A DNA stretch of 64,000 nt, taken from the NCBI GenBank assembly GCA_026005035.1, contig BPKH01000001.1, positions 124,001 to 188,000 of the forward strand, written 5' to 3'. The notes beneath the pieces were generated by a model. The model made no database searches, was not told where the DNA came from, and saw only the letters and a program-made list of their open reading frames with translations. Positions 25,921 to 34,303 of the stretch are shown here, in pieces. Numbering within the stretch: position 1 is the first letter of the stretch; each line of letters opens with the position of its first letter. The translations under genes were made by a program, and so were the position numbers. This DNA is from Porticoccaceae bacterium (GTDB lineage Bacteria > Pseudomonadota > Gammaproteobacteria > Pseudomonadales > Porticoccaceae).

Positions 25921-26709
25921 ATGGCCTCCGCGCCTCGCAAACGCCGCCTCGTCGCCGCCACCGCCGCACGTCTCCGGGAACGCATTCTGGCCGCGCCGCC
26001 GGGAACCCGCCTGGGCGGTCTCTCGGAGCTCGCCGCCGAGCTGGGCGTCGGTCAGGTGACCCTCCAACAGGCCGCGCGCATCCTCGAGCACGAGGGGCTC
26101 TTGCGGGTGCGCAGGGGCCCGGGGGGCGGCTATTACGGCGCGCGCCCTGACGAGGAGGCCTTGGAGCGCGCACTCAGCGCTTGGCTCGCCGTCCACCGCG
26201 CCGGCCACCGGGAAACCTTCGCCGCCGCCCTGGCGCTCGACGCCGAGCTCTTCGAAGCCGCGGCCAAGGCGTCGCGTCCCGAGGTGGCGGAAACGGCCGA
26301 GCGTCTTCTGGCGCGGCTCGAGGAATGCCACACCCCCCAGGCGCTCCTCGCCTTCGAGGTGGAGCTCAGAGAAGCGCTCTTCGCACAGGTGGACCGCCCC
26401 TTGCTCCGCCTTTTGTCCCACGTCGCCTGGCGCTTCCACGAGGCGGCTGGAGGACCCGTGGAGGCGCTTCCTCCCGAGCAGCTCGCCGCCTGGCGCCGGG
26501 GCCGCAGGCGGATCCTCGGTGCGATCGCCGCCGGGGATGCGGAACTGGCTGTCTTCGAGGCGGGGCGCTACCGCCGGCTGGTGATGGGTTGGTTGGAAGA
26601 AGGCGAGGCCCCGGCGGGCGGTGAAGGGGCGCCTGCCCCAGGGGCGAGCCCGCGCCGGCCCGAGGCCGATGGCCCGGGGAGCCACCTGCCAGACCGTAGC
26701 CCGGATTGA
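25921..26709 (+). CDS. GntR family transcriptional regulator
   Basis: 262 residues. The winged helix at about 12-75 (AARLRERILAAPPGTRLGGL, then ELGVGQVTLQQAARILEHEG and LLRVRRGPGGGYY) is GntR-like. The helical C-terminal domain resembles FCD/FadR-type effector domains but is short. The last 30 residues are a low-complexity GEGAPAPGASPRRPEAD tail, and the TGA stop is supplied by a REP-like repeat, so the true end may once have been elsewhere. ATG 25921. It probably represses itself and the divergent ALDH operon. Confidence 0.85.
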   Translation: MASAPRKRRLVAATAARLRERILAAPPGTRLGGLSELAAELGVGQVTLQQAARILEHEGLLRVRRGPGGGYYGARPDEEALERALSAWLAVHRAGHRETFAAALALDAELFEAAAKASRPEVAETAERLLARLEECHTPQALLAFEVELREALFAQVDRPLLRLLSHVAWRFHEAAGGPVEALPPEQLAAWRRGRRRILGAIAAGDAELAVFEAGRYRRLVMGWLEEGEAPAGGEGAPAPGASPRRPEADGPGSHLPDRSPD

Positions 26710-26821
26710 GGCGTACCGCGCCGAAATCCGGGGAAAGCCGACCTCCCACCGAGGGACTGCACCCCGGATTCCGCTGCGCTCCATCCGGGCTACGCTCCGT
26801 CCGGGCTACGCTCGATCCCGG
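26696..26821. repeat. REP-like palindromic repeats (cluster 2)
   Basis: One element reads GTAGCCCGGATTGAGGCG, ending in GAAATCCGGGG (26696-26732). The second is CCCCGGATTCCGCTGCGC followed by CATCCGGGCTACG (26762-26794), with a further partial arm CCGTCCGGGCTACG. The arms are mutually complementary, so each element folds into a hairpin and two together into a larger structure. The GntR stop codon lies within it. It may also act as a terminator or mRNA stabiliser. Confidence 0.75.
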
Positions 26822-26829
26822 CGACGAGG

Positions 26830-27270
26830 TCACTCGGCCAACAGGCGATCCAGGGCGTCGGCGAAGGCCTTGGCGTCGGTGGGGCGAAAGGCGGTCGGCC
26901 CGCCGCCGTGGATGCCGCTGCCCCGCAGGGTCTCCAGAAAGTCGCGCACGGCGAGCCTCGGGCCGATGTTGTCGGCGTCCAGGCGCTCGCCGCGGGGCGT
27001 CAGCACCAAGCCGCCCGCTTCCAGCACCTGCGCCGCCAGGGGAAGGTCGGCGGTGACCACCAGGTCGCCCGCCGCGAGCAGGCGGAGGATCTGCCGGTCG
27101 GCGGCGTCCGGCTCGCGGCCCACGGCGAGCAGTCTGACGTTGCGGCGCCGCGGCACGGGAAGGAGATGGTTGGCCACCAGCACCAAGGGCACCCGCACCC
27201 GCTCCGCGGCCCGCAGGAGGATCTCCCGCACGGCGGTGGGACAGGCGTCTGCATCCACCAGGATCTTCAC
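26830..27270 (-). CDS. yaiI: YaiI/YqxD family protein (UPF0178, DUF188)
   Basis: 146 residues, the family's length. VKILVDADACPTAVREILLR (the DADACP motif) opens the protein, followed by LVANHLLPVP, the GREPDAADRQIL block and LVVTADLPLAAQVLE, ending with LTPRGERLDADNIG. The fold is NYN/PIN-like, suggesting a metal-dependent nuclease, but no activity is established. The GTG start at 27270 overlaps the hydrolase stop by 4 nt. It is a housekeeping-type gene inside the catabolic region. Confidence 0.92.
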   Translation of the reverse strand: MKILVDADACPTAVREILLRAAERVRVPLVLVANHLLPVPRRRNVRLLAVGREPDAADRQILRLLAAGDLVVTADLPLAAQVLEAGGLVLTPRGERLDADNIGPRLAVRDFLETLRGSGIHGGGPTAFRPTDAKAFADALDRLLAE

Positions 27271-28100
27271 TGCGGGCCCTCGGCGAGAAAGGCGGCGAGA
27301 TGGTCGGCCACCGCGTCGGGCGCCTCGAGGGGCAGGCAGTGGCCGACCCCCGGCAGATCCTCCCGCCGCACCCGGGGCGCCAGCGCGGCCACGGCGTTGA
27401 CGATCAACTGGAAGTCGGGCAGGTCTGCGCCGCCCGCGAGAAGCAGAGTCGGGCAGGCGAGTCCGGGCAGTCGCTCCAGGTCGGGCATGGCCGGTCGCGC
27501 AGCGTCGCCCATCCAGTGGCCGCCGCCATAGCGGGCGAGGGCGGCGCGGGCGAGGCGCGCGGTCGGTTTGTTGCGCAGGCCGTGAAACAGCGGATGGGTC
27601 CACCAGAGCACCTTCGCCCCCTCCAGATCCCCCGCTCGAGCGCGGGCGCGGATCGCCTCCCAGCGCGCCTGCCAGGCGGGGCTCCACTCCCAGCCCACCA
27701 GGGCGGGGCTCAGGAGCGCGAGCCGCTCCACCCGTTCGGGGTGGTCCAAGGCGAAGCGGAGGGCCACCGCCCCCCCCAGGGAATGACCCACCAGGGCGGT
27801 GCGCGCGATCCCCAGGGCGTCGAGGACCGCCTCCAGGTCGGCGGCGTGATCGTAGGGTTCGTCGCAGGGTGCGGCGGTGGCGCCGAAGCCCCGCAGGTCG
27901 TAGCGCGCGAGCGCCCAGTCGGCCGGCAGCCGCACCCAGACCGGGTCCCAAAGGGCGCCCTCGCCGGCGAAGCCGTGCAGGAAGACCGCTCGCGGCCGCT
28001 CGCCCCGCCGCTCCACCCGGAAGCGCCCCAACGGAGTGGAGAGATCGTTGCGCTCGAGGTCAAGGGGAAAAGCCGCGCGGGACACGGAAGCTGCTACCAT
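27267..28100 (-). CDS. Alpha/beta hydrolase
   Basis: 277 residues. AVFLHGFAGEGALWDPV provides the oxyanion hole, RYDLRGFGATAAP the strand-4 motif, GHSLGG the nucleophile (about 107) and LPGVGHCLPLEAPDAVADHL the histidine. The overall pattern is close to MhpC/MenH-type C-C or ester hydrolases. ATG 28098-28100. It is coupled to yaiI downstream and divergent from the SnoaL gene at 28154. Confidence 0.85.
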   Translation of the reverse strand: MVAASVSRAAFPLDLERNDLSTPLGRFRVERRGERPRAVFLHGFAGEGALWDPVWVRLPADWALARYDLRGFGATAAPCDEPYDHAADLEAVLDALGIARTALVGHSLGGAVALRFALDHPERVERLALLSPALVGWEWSPAWQARWEAIRARARAGDLEGAKVLWWTHPLFHGLRNKPTARLARAALARYGGGHWMGDAARPAMPDLERLPGLACPTLLLAGGADLPDFQLIVNAVAALAPRVRREDLPGVGHCLPLEAPDAVADHLAAFLAEGPQ

Positions 28101-28153
28101 CCTGGGCTCTGGCCGCCATCATAGCAGCGCCGGGGTCGTTGGAGGGGTGAGGG

Positions 28154-28646
28154 GTGAACGAAGGAGCCTTGCGCGCTCGCCTGGAGATCCTCGACCAGCT
28201 CCACCGCTACTGCCGGGCCGTCGACCGCCTGGACGCGGCATTGGGCTACGGGGTTTTCCACGAGGACGCCGAGGTGGGACTACGGGGACATCTACCAGGG
28301 CAGCGGCCGAGGGGTGATCGACCACATCATCGCCCAGCACCGCAAGGCCCTCGCCCACGCCCACCGCGTGGGCAACGTCCTGGTGGAGCTCGCCGGCGAG
28401 TGCGCCGCGAGCGAGGCCTACGTGCACGCCGCCTTGCGCCTGGAGCGGGAGGGCCGGCTCCTCCAGGTGGAGATTTACGGCCGCTACCTGGACCGCTGGG
28501 AGCGCAGGGACGGCCGCTGGCGGATCGCCCGGCGGCGCTTCGTGTGCGATTTCGACGAGGTGCGGGAGGTCGTCCCCCTGACCGAGCGGGGCCGGCGCGA
28601 TCCCGCCGACTCTTCCTTCGACCTGTCCGCGAGGCGCGCCCCGTGA
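28154..28646 (+). pseudogene. SnoaL-like / NTF2-fold protein, one frameshift
   Basis: About 163 residues if one extra G in the GGG at 28276-28278 is removed. The frame then runs FHEDAEV-DYGDIYQGSGRGVIDHII. The N-terminus LEILDQLHRYCRAVDRLDAALGYGVFHEDAEV is the SnoaL_4 signature and the end is LDRWERRDGRWRIARRRFVCDFD. It is a paralogue of the protein at 16821. GTG 28154 starts the operon; the epoxide hydrolase start overlaps its stop (GTGA). Confidence 0.75.
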
Positions 28647-29823
28647 TCCGGCCCTTTCGCATCCAGGTCCCCGACGCCGTCCTGTCCGACCTGCGCCGGC
28701 GCCTCGCGGCGACCCGCTGGCCCGCCGATTTCGCCAACGAGGACTGGCGCTACGGCGCCAACGTAGCCTACCTGCGCGGACTCGTCCGCCATTGGCTCGA
28801 GGCCTACGACTGGCGCGAGCGCGAGGCGCTCATGAACCGCCTGCCCCAGTACCGCACCGAGATCGACGGCATTCCGATCCACTTCGTCCACCTCCGCGGC
28901 CGCGGGGCCGGCCCCCCTGCCCCTGCTCCTCACCCACGGCTGGCCCTGGACCTTCTGGGACTACGCCAAGATCGCGCCGCTGCTCGCCGATCCCGCCGCC
29001 CACGGGGCCGATCCCGAAGACGCCTTCGACCTGGTGATTCCGGCCCTCCCCGGGTATCCCTTTTCGACCCCCCCTCGCCCAAACGGGAGTCGACTTCGCC
29101 CGCACCGCCGATCTCTGGGCAGCGTTGATGGAGCGGCTCGGCTACGCCCGCTTCGGTGCCCAGGGGGGCGACTGGGGCTCCTTCGTGGCCGCCCAGCTCG
29201 GCCCACCGGTATCCCGAGCGGCTGGTGGGCATCCACATCCACACCCCAGCCCCCCTCGACTTCCTCCGCTCCCGGGGCCACGACCCGGCGGACTTCGCGC
29301 CGGAGGAGCGCGCGCACCTGGAGAAGATGCGCCGCTTCAACGCCGAGGAGACCGGCTACATGCGCCTCCAGTGCACCAAGCCGATGACCCCGGCGGTGGC
29401 CCTGCACGATTCCCCGGCGGGGCCTGCTCGCCTGGCTGGTCGAGAAGCGCCGCACCGTGGAGCGATTGCGGCGGCGAGGTGGAGCGGCGCTTCTCCCGCG
29501 ACGAGCTGATCGACCACGCCATGCTCTACTGGGCGGCCGACTGCTTCCACACCTCGGCCCGCTTCTACTGGGAGGCCTACCATCGCCCCTGGCGACCCGA
29601 CCGCCCGGGCCTGCCGGTGGTGCCCGTGCCCACCGCCATCGCCATCCTGCCCGGCGAGATCACCTACCCGCCGCGCGCCTGGGCGGAGCGGTACTACCAC
29701 CTGGTGCGCTGGAGCGAACTGCCCGCCGGCGGGCATTTCGCCGTCGCCGAGGAGCCCGAGCGGATGGCGGCCGACCTGCGCGCCTTCTTCCGCCCCCTGC
29801 GCCGGGAGGCCGGCGGTGGCTGA
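28643..29823 (+). pseudogene. Epoxide hydrolase (EHN-domain, alpha/beta hydrolase), five frameshifts
   Basis: The N-terminal EHN domain is clear (IRPFRIQVPDAVLSDLRRRL, WRYGANVAYLRGLVRHWLE, QYRTEIDGIPIHFVH), followed by LTHGWPWTFWDY, GYPFSTPLAQ, FGAQGGDWGSFVAA with the nucleophilic Asp, and a C-terminal WSELPAGGHFAVAEEPERMA carrying the histidine. Continuity needs five single-base corrections, each one extra base: C run 28912-28917, C run 29068-29074, GG at 29200-29201, G run 29419-29422 and near 29456. The corrected product is about 390 residues, normal for microsomal-type epoxide hydrolases. It would open an epoxide to a diol. Confidence 0.72.
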
Positions 29824-30624
29824 GTTCGCCGGGCGGGTGGCGGTGATCACCGGCGCCGGGAGCGGCATCGGCCGCGCCCTGGCGCGCGCCCTGGCCGCCC
29901 GGGGCGCCCGCCTGGTGGCCGCCGATCGCGACCGCCCGGCCCTCGCCGACCTGGCCGCCGAGCTGGATGGCGTCGAGCTTCTCGCCCAGCCCTGCGACGT
30001 CGCCCGGGGAGGCCGATCTGGAAGCCCCTCGCCGATGCCGCCTGGGAGCGCTTCGGCGGCGTCCACTACCTGTTCAACAACGCGGGCATTCTGGCCGCCG
30101 GACCCCTCTGGGAGCTGCCGGCCGCAGAATGGCGCCGCCTGTTGGACGTCAATCTGATGGGGGTGGTCCACGGCCTGCGGGCCTTCGTGCCGCGCTTGCT
30201 CGCAGCCAGGGAGTCCGCCTGGATCGTCAACACCGCCTCCCTGGCCGGCCTCACCTCGGTGCCGGGACTCGCCGCCTACTGCGCCTCGAAACACGCGGTG
30301 GTGGCCCTCTCCGAGTGCCTCCACCACGAGCTCGCCCGGCTCGATGCCCCCATCCGCGTGGCGGTCCTCTGCCCCGCCTTCGTGCCCACCGCCATCGCCG
30401 CGACCCTGCCCGCCGAGGAACCCTGGGCGGCCCAGGTGCGGCGCGCCGTCGACCGCGGTCGCCTGAGCGCCGACGAGGTGGCGGAGCGGGCGCTCGCCGG
30501 CCTCGCCGCGGGCCGCTTCTACCTGCTGCCCCATCCGGCGGGGCTCGCCGGGGTGGCGGCGCGGGCCGAGGACATCGCCGCGGGCCACCCGCCCCGGGAT
30601 CCCACCGACCTTCGTCCCTCTTAA
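29816..30624 (+). pseudogene. Short-chain dehydrogenase, two frameshifts
   Basis: GAGSGIG at about 14-20 is in the first frame. After removing one extra G at 30006-30009 and one extra C at 30025-30028, the text reads continuously through VHYLFNNAGILAAGPLWELP into MDVNLMGVVHGLRAFVP, the Ser motif NTASLAGLTSV and YCASK. The corrected length is about 268 residues. The start is GTG 29816, overlapping the epoxide hydrolase end by 8 nt. Both errors are single-base insertions within 20 nt of each other. Confidence 0.74.
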
Positions 30625-30644
30625 ACCCCGACCGGAGAACGCCT

Positions 30645-31630
30645 GTGCGCGCCCTGCTCTGCAAAGCCCACGGCCCCCCCGAATCCCTGGAGGTGGCCGA
30701 GCTGCCGGATCCCGAACCCGGCCCCGGCCAGGTGGCGATCCAGGTGGCGGCCGCGGCGGTCAACTTTCCCGACACCCTGATCATCCGCGACCTCTACCAG
30801 TTCAAGCCGCCCCTCCCCTTCGCCCCCGGCGGCGAATGCGCCGGCACCGTCTGCGCCCTGGGGCCGGGGGTCAGCGGGTTGCAAGTGGGCGATCCGGTGG
30901 CGGCGATGCCCCTCTACGGCGCCTTCGCCGAGCGGGTGGTGTGCGACGCCGCCGGCGTGGTGCCCCTGCCTGCGGGCCTGGATCTGGGGCTCGCCGCGGC
31001 CACCCTGATGGCCCACGGCACCGCCCTCTACGCCCTGGCCGAGCGGGGGACGCCTCGCCGCCGGGGGAAACGCTGCTGGTGCTCGGCGCCGCCGGGGGGG
31101 TAGGGCTCGCCGCGGTGGAACTCGGCCGCCTCCTCGGCGCACGGGTGATCGCCGCTGCCTCCTCCTCCGAGAAGCTCGCCGCCTGCGCCGAACAGGGCGC
31201 CGACGCCTGCCTGGACTACCGCCGCGAGCCCTTCCGGGAGCGGCTGAAGGAACTGACCGGGGGGCGCGGCGTCGACCTGGTCTTCGACCCGGTGGGCGGC
31301 CCCCTCTCCGAGCCCGCCTTCCGCAGCCTCGCCTGGGGCGGCCGCCACCTGGTGGTGGGCTTCGCCGCCGGCGAGATCCCGCGCCTGCCCCTCAATCTGC
31401 CCCTCCTCAAGGGTGCCTCCCTGGTGGGCGTCTTCTATGGCGAACACCAACGGCGCGAACCGGAGCGTTGGCGAGAGCAGACGCCGGCGCGCCTCTTCGC
31501 CTGGCTGGCCGAGGGGCGCATCCGGCCGCGCGTCGCCGCCCGCTTTCCCCTGGCCGAGGGCGGCCGGGCGATCCGCGCCCTCATGGACCGGCAGGTGATC
31601 GGCAAGGTGCTGGTCGAGCCGGGCCGCTGA
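30645..31630 (+). pseudogene. Zinc-independent quinone oxidoreductase (MDR family), one frameshift
   Basis: About 329 residues after restoring one G to the five-G run 31045-31049; this is the only deletion among the window's indels. The N-terminal GroES-like part (FAPGGECAGTVCALGPGVSGLQVGD) lacks catalytic zinc cysteines, as in NADPH:quinone reductases. The Rossmann part has LVLGAAGGVGLAAVELGRLLGA, and FDPVGGPLSEPAFRSLAWGGR is typical. It would reduce an enone or quinone with NADPH. It is the last gene of the frameshifted operon. GTG start at 30645, after a CGGAG site. Confidence 0.77.
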
Positions 31631-31660
31631 GGGTCCCGCCCCGGCGCCAAAACAGCGGGC

Positions 31661-31689
31661 AAAAAAAAAGCGCGCCCCGCGGGGCGCGC
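31661..31689 (-). terminator. Rho-independent terminator of the TonB receptor gene
   Basis: Read on the minus strand, GCGCGCCCCGCGGGGCGCGC is a perfect palindrome able to form a strong stem, followed directly by nine T residues. It lies 21 nt after the TonB receptor stop. It is the only canonical intrinsic terminator clearly seen in the window, and it also separates the convergent quinone reductase gene. Confidence 0.9.
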
Positions 31690-31709
31690 CGGCGGTTCCA
31701 CACACGCCT

Positions 31710-34238
31710 TCAGAAGTTGTAGCGCAGGCGCGCTCCCCACATGCGCGGCTGGCCCAACTGGGCGAGCTCGAAGCCCGTGCCCCAGTTGCCGGTCACGTAG
31801 GTGTAGTACTCCTCGTCGGTGAGGTTGGTGACGAAGGCCGAGAAGTCGAAGGGGCTTCCCAGCACCCCGCGCCAGTTGAAGTTGAGGTTGACGAGGTCGT
31901 AGTCGTCGAGGATCACGTAGGGCGAGCCGGTGAGCGACGGGGAAGCCGACTGCCGCTCGTCCACGTAGCTGTAGGTCACCGCGGCCACCATCTCGCCCCA
32001 GCTCTCCGCCACCGGCAGCCGCCAGGCCAGGGTGGCGAGCAGCTGGTTCTCCGGCGTCAGGGGCAGGTCTTCCCCCTCGGCGGTGGAAGGGGTCACCCCC
32101 CGCGGTGCCACGGCGCTGAGGTCCGGCAGGACGAGATCTTTCACCTCGGTGTCCAGGTAGCTGTAGGCGAGCGTGAACGACAACTGGTCGGTGAGCAGCA
32201 CCGTGCCGTCGAGCTCAAGCCCCCAGACCTCCGAGGAGCCGGCGTTGACGATGGCGGTGGTGCCCACCCCCCGCCGGCCGCTCAGATAGCCGTACTGGAG
32301 CTGCTGGTCTTTCAAGTCGTTGAAAAAGACCGCGACGTTGAGGGTCGCCGGCATGGCCCCCTCGAAGCTGAGCTTGGCGCCCGCCTCGTAGGCGTCGAGC
32401 TCCTCGGGCTCGTGGACGTCGAAGGGCGGGTCGGCGGCGAGGTTGACGCTGCCCTGCCGGTAGCCCTTGGCGTACTTGAGGTAGTAGAGCTGGCCTGCCG
32501 CCGGGGTGTACTCCAGATCGACGAGCCAGGTCCACTCGTCGCTCTTGGTCTTGGGCCGGCGGGAGTCGACGATCACCGAGTCGGGCGGGAAGTAACCGCC
32601 GGTGAGGAGGTTACCCGGGAAACGGGCGATCACCTCGTCGGTGTACCCCTTGGTCTCGTCGTCGGTGTAGCGCAGGCCCGCGGTCACCGCCCACTGGTCA
32701 CTGAAGCGCCAGGTGCCCTGGGCGAAGGCCGCGCGGTTGTCGTACTCGACGCCACCCGGGGCCGAGGCCTTGGAGCCGAAGTAGACGCCGGCCAGCTGCG
32801 GCACCCCGAAGGCCAGCGCCTGGGAGCCGCTGAAAGGCGCCGGGATCAAGCCGTTGAGCAGCGCGACGTCGTTGCAGCGCCAGTTGTTGGGGTCCGGGTC
32901 GCTCATGGTGCTCTCGTCGCAGGCGAGCCAGTTCCAGCTCGCCGCACCGTAGTCGTCCTCCGGCTCGGTCTTCTCGTAGTAGAGCCCCACCTGCCAGGTG
33001 AGGCGCTCGTCGAAGGCGGTGCCGAAGAACTGGAGCTCCTCCACGAAGGTGCTGGAGTCGGCCGTCTTGCGGCCCCGCTCTTCGTTCGTCAGGCCGAAGG
33101 GGATCCAGAGGGGGTCGCCGCCGAACACCGGCGTTTTGAAGAAGTTGGTGCCGTAGATGGGGTAGCGGGAGCCCATCTGGAACTCGGCGTAGGAGAGGAT
33201 GTTCTTCACCGAGAGGGCGTCGTTGACCTCCCAGGTGGTGTGGTTGATCACCTGCCAGGAGTCGATCTCCGAGTAGGTCTCGGACATCTCGTTCCAGACG
33301 TCGTAGAAGCCGAGCCCCTTGCCGAGCGCCTCTCGGTTGGCGAAATCGGCCTCGCACAGGGGGCCGAAGAGGGTGCCCGGCGCCGGGTTACAGGCCACGA
33401 GCGAACCGGGAGTGGCGTTGTTGCGCGAGTCGAGCCACTTGAAGATGGTGTAGTTCTCGAGGTTTTCCGTGATGTCCACCACCGCGCTCGCCCGGAAGGC
33501 AGTGTAGTTGACGTTGGCGAAGTGGTCGGGCCCCTTGCCCGAGACGTTGTCCAGATACCCCTCCCGAGACTGATCGTCGACCCCGAAGCGCAACCGAACC
33601 TGCTCGCTCACCGGCACGTTGACCACCGCCTGCAGGCGGCGCAGGTCGTAGTTGCCACCCGAGGCTTCCACGTAGCCCTCGAACTCGTCGGTCGGCTTTT
33701 TGGGGGTGAGGAGAATCGCCCCACCGGTGGTGTTGCGGCCGAACAGCGTGCCCTGGGGCCCTTTGAGAACCTGGACGTTTTCCAGGTCGAAGAAGTCACC
33801 CGGACCAGCGCCGTCGCCGCTCGACGAGGTGTTGGCGCCGCGCGGCGCGACCACCTCGGCGAAGTACACCCCCACCGACGCGGTGGTGCGCAGCTCCTGG
33901 GTCATGCCGCGGATCTGGAAGATGGTGCCGTCCTGGCCGAAGCGGGTGTTGACCGACAACGACGGCACGTAGGTCGCCAGATCCCCGGCGTTGATGATGT
34001 TGAGGTCGGCGATCTTCTGCTGGTCGAGGACGCTGATGGAGATCGGCACGTCCTGGAGCCGCTCCTCGCGCCGCCGTGCGGTGACGACGATCTCCTCGAG
34101 GACCAGGCTGCGCTCGCCGGTCTGGGCGCGCGCCTCGGGCACGGCGAGGGCCGCGAGGGCGAGGCCGGACAGGCCGACGGCAGCGAGTTTGCGGCGGGCG
34201 AAATGCGGTTTCGCCCCCGGTGCACGGGTCTTGTTCAT
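31710..34238 (-). CDS. TonB-dependent outer-membrane receptor
   Basis: 842 residues. The signal peptide ends near residue 39 (LSGLALAALAVPEARA), then a TonB-box-like LVLEEIVVTARRREERLQDVP and a plug domain (VQVLKGPQGTLFGRNTTGGAILLTPKKP). A long beta-barrel follows, ending in RLRYNF with the C-terminal aromatic required for outer-membrane insertion. This subtype (EIVVTARRREE) is common in lineages taking up hydrophobic or plant-derived compounds, so it may import the pathway substrate; siderophore uptake cannot be excluded. ATG 34236-34238 is preferred over a GTG 9 nt upstream. Confidence 0.93.
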   Translation of the reverse strand: MNKTRAPGAKPHFARRKLAAVGLSGLALAALAVPEARAQTGERSLVLEEIVVTARRREERLQDVPISISVLDQQKIADLNIINAGDLATYVPSLSVNTRFGQDGTIFQIRGMTQELRTTASVGVYFAEVVAPRGANTSSSGDGAGPGDFFDLENVQVLKGPQGTLFGRNTTGGAILLTPKKPTDEFEGYVEASGGNYDLRRLQAVVNVPVSEQVRLRFGVDDQSREGYLDNVSGKGPDHFANVNYTAFRASAVVDITENLENYTIFKWLDSRNNATPGSLVACNPAPGTLFGPLCEADFANREALGKGLGFYDVWNEMSETYSEIDSWQVINHTTWEVNDALSVKNILSYAEFQMGSRYPIYGTNFFKTPVFGGDPLWIPFGLTNEERGRKTADSSTFVEELQFFGTAFDERLTWQVGLYYEKTEPEDDYGAASWNWLACDESTMSDPDPNNWRCNDVALLNGLIPAPFSGSQALAFGVPQLAGVYFGSKASAPGGVEYDNRAAFAQGTWRFSDQWAVTAGLRYTDDETKGYTDEVIARFPGNLLTGGYFPPDSVIVDSRRPKTKSDEWTWLVDLEYTPAAGQLYYLKYAKGYRQGSVNLAADPPFDVHEPEELDAYEAGAKLSFEGAMPATLNVAVFFNDLKDQQLQYGYLSGRRGVGTTAIVNAGSSEVWGLELDGTVLLTDQLSFTLAYSYLDTEVKDLVLPDLSAVAPRGVTPSTAEGEDLPLTPENQLLATLAWRLPVAESWGEMVAAVTYSYVDERQSASPSLTGSPYVILDDYDLVNLNFNWRGVLGSPFDFSAFVTNLTDEEYYTYVTGNWGTGFELAQLGQPRMWGARLRYNF

Positions 34239-34276
34239 GGTGGTCACCCCTCTGGACAGATTTCCTTTCGTTTTCG

Positions 34277-34294
34277 GTCGACAGCGGTGTCGAC
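34277..34294. promoter_or_regulatory. Inverted repeat upstream of the TonB receptor
   Basis: GTCGACA-GCGG-TGTCGAC, a perfect 7-nt inverted repeat, lies 39 nt before the receptor start and just after the MFS gene stop. It has the size of a TetR/LacI-type operator. No regulator gene is adjacent, so the binding protein would be one from elsewhere. Not part of any gene. Confidence 0.5.
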
Positions 34295-34303
34295 TAGTTG
34301 AAT

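Noticed and set aside
28154-31630. Programmed ribosomal frameshifting
   Set aside because: The shifts are almost all +1 insertions at varied short runs, without a shared slippery site or downstream structure, and there are five in one gene.
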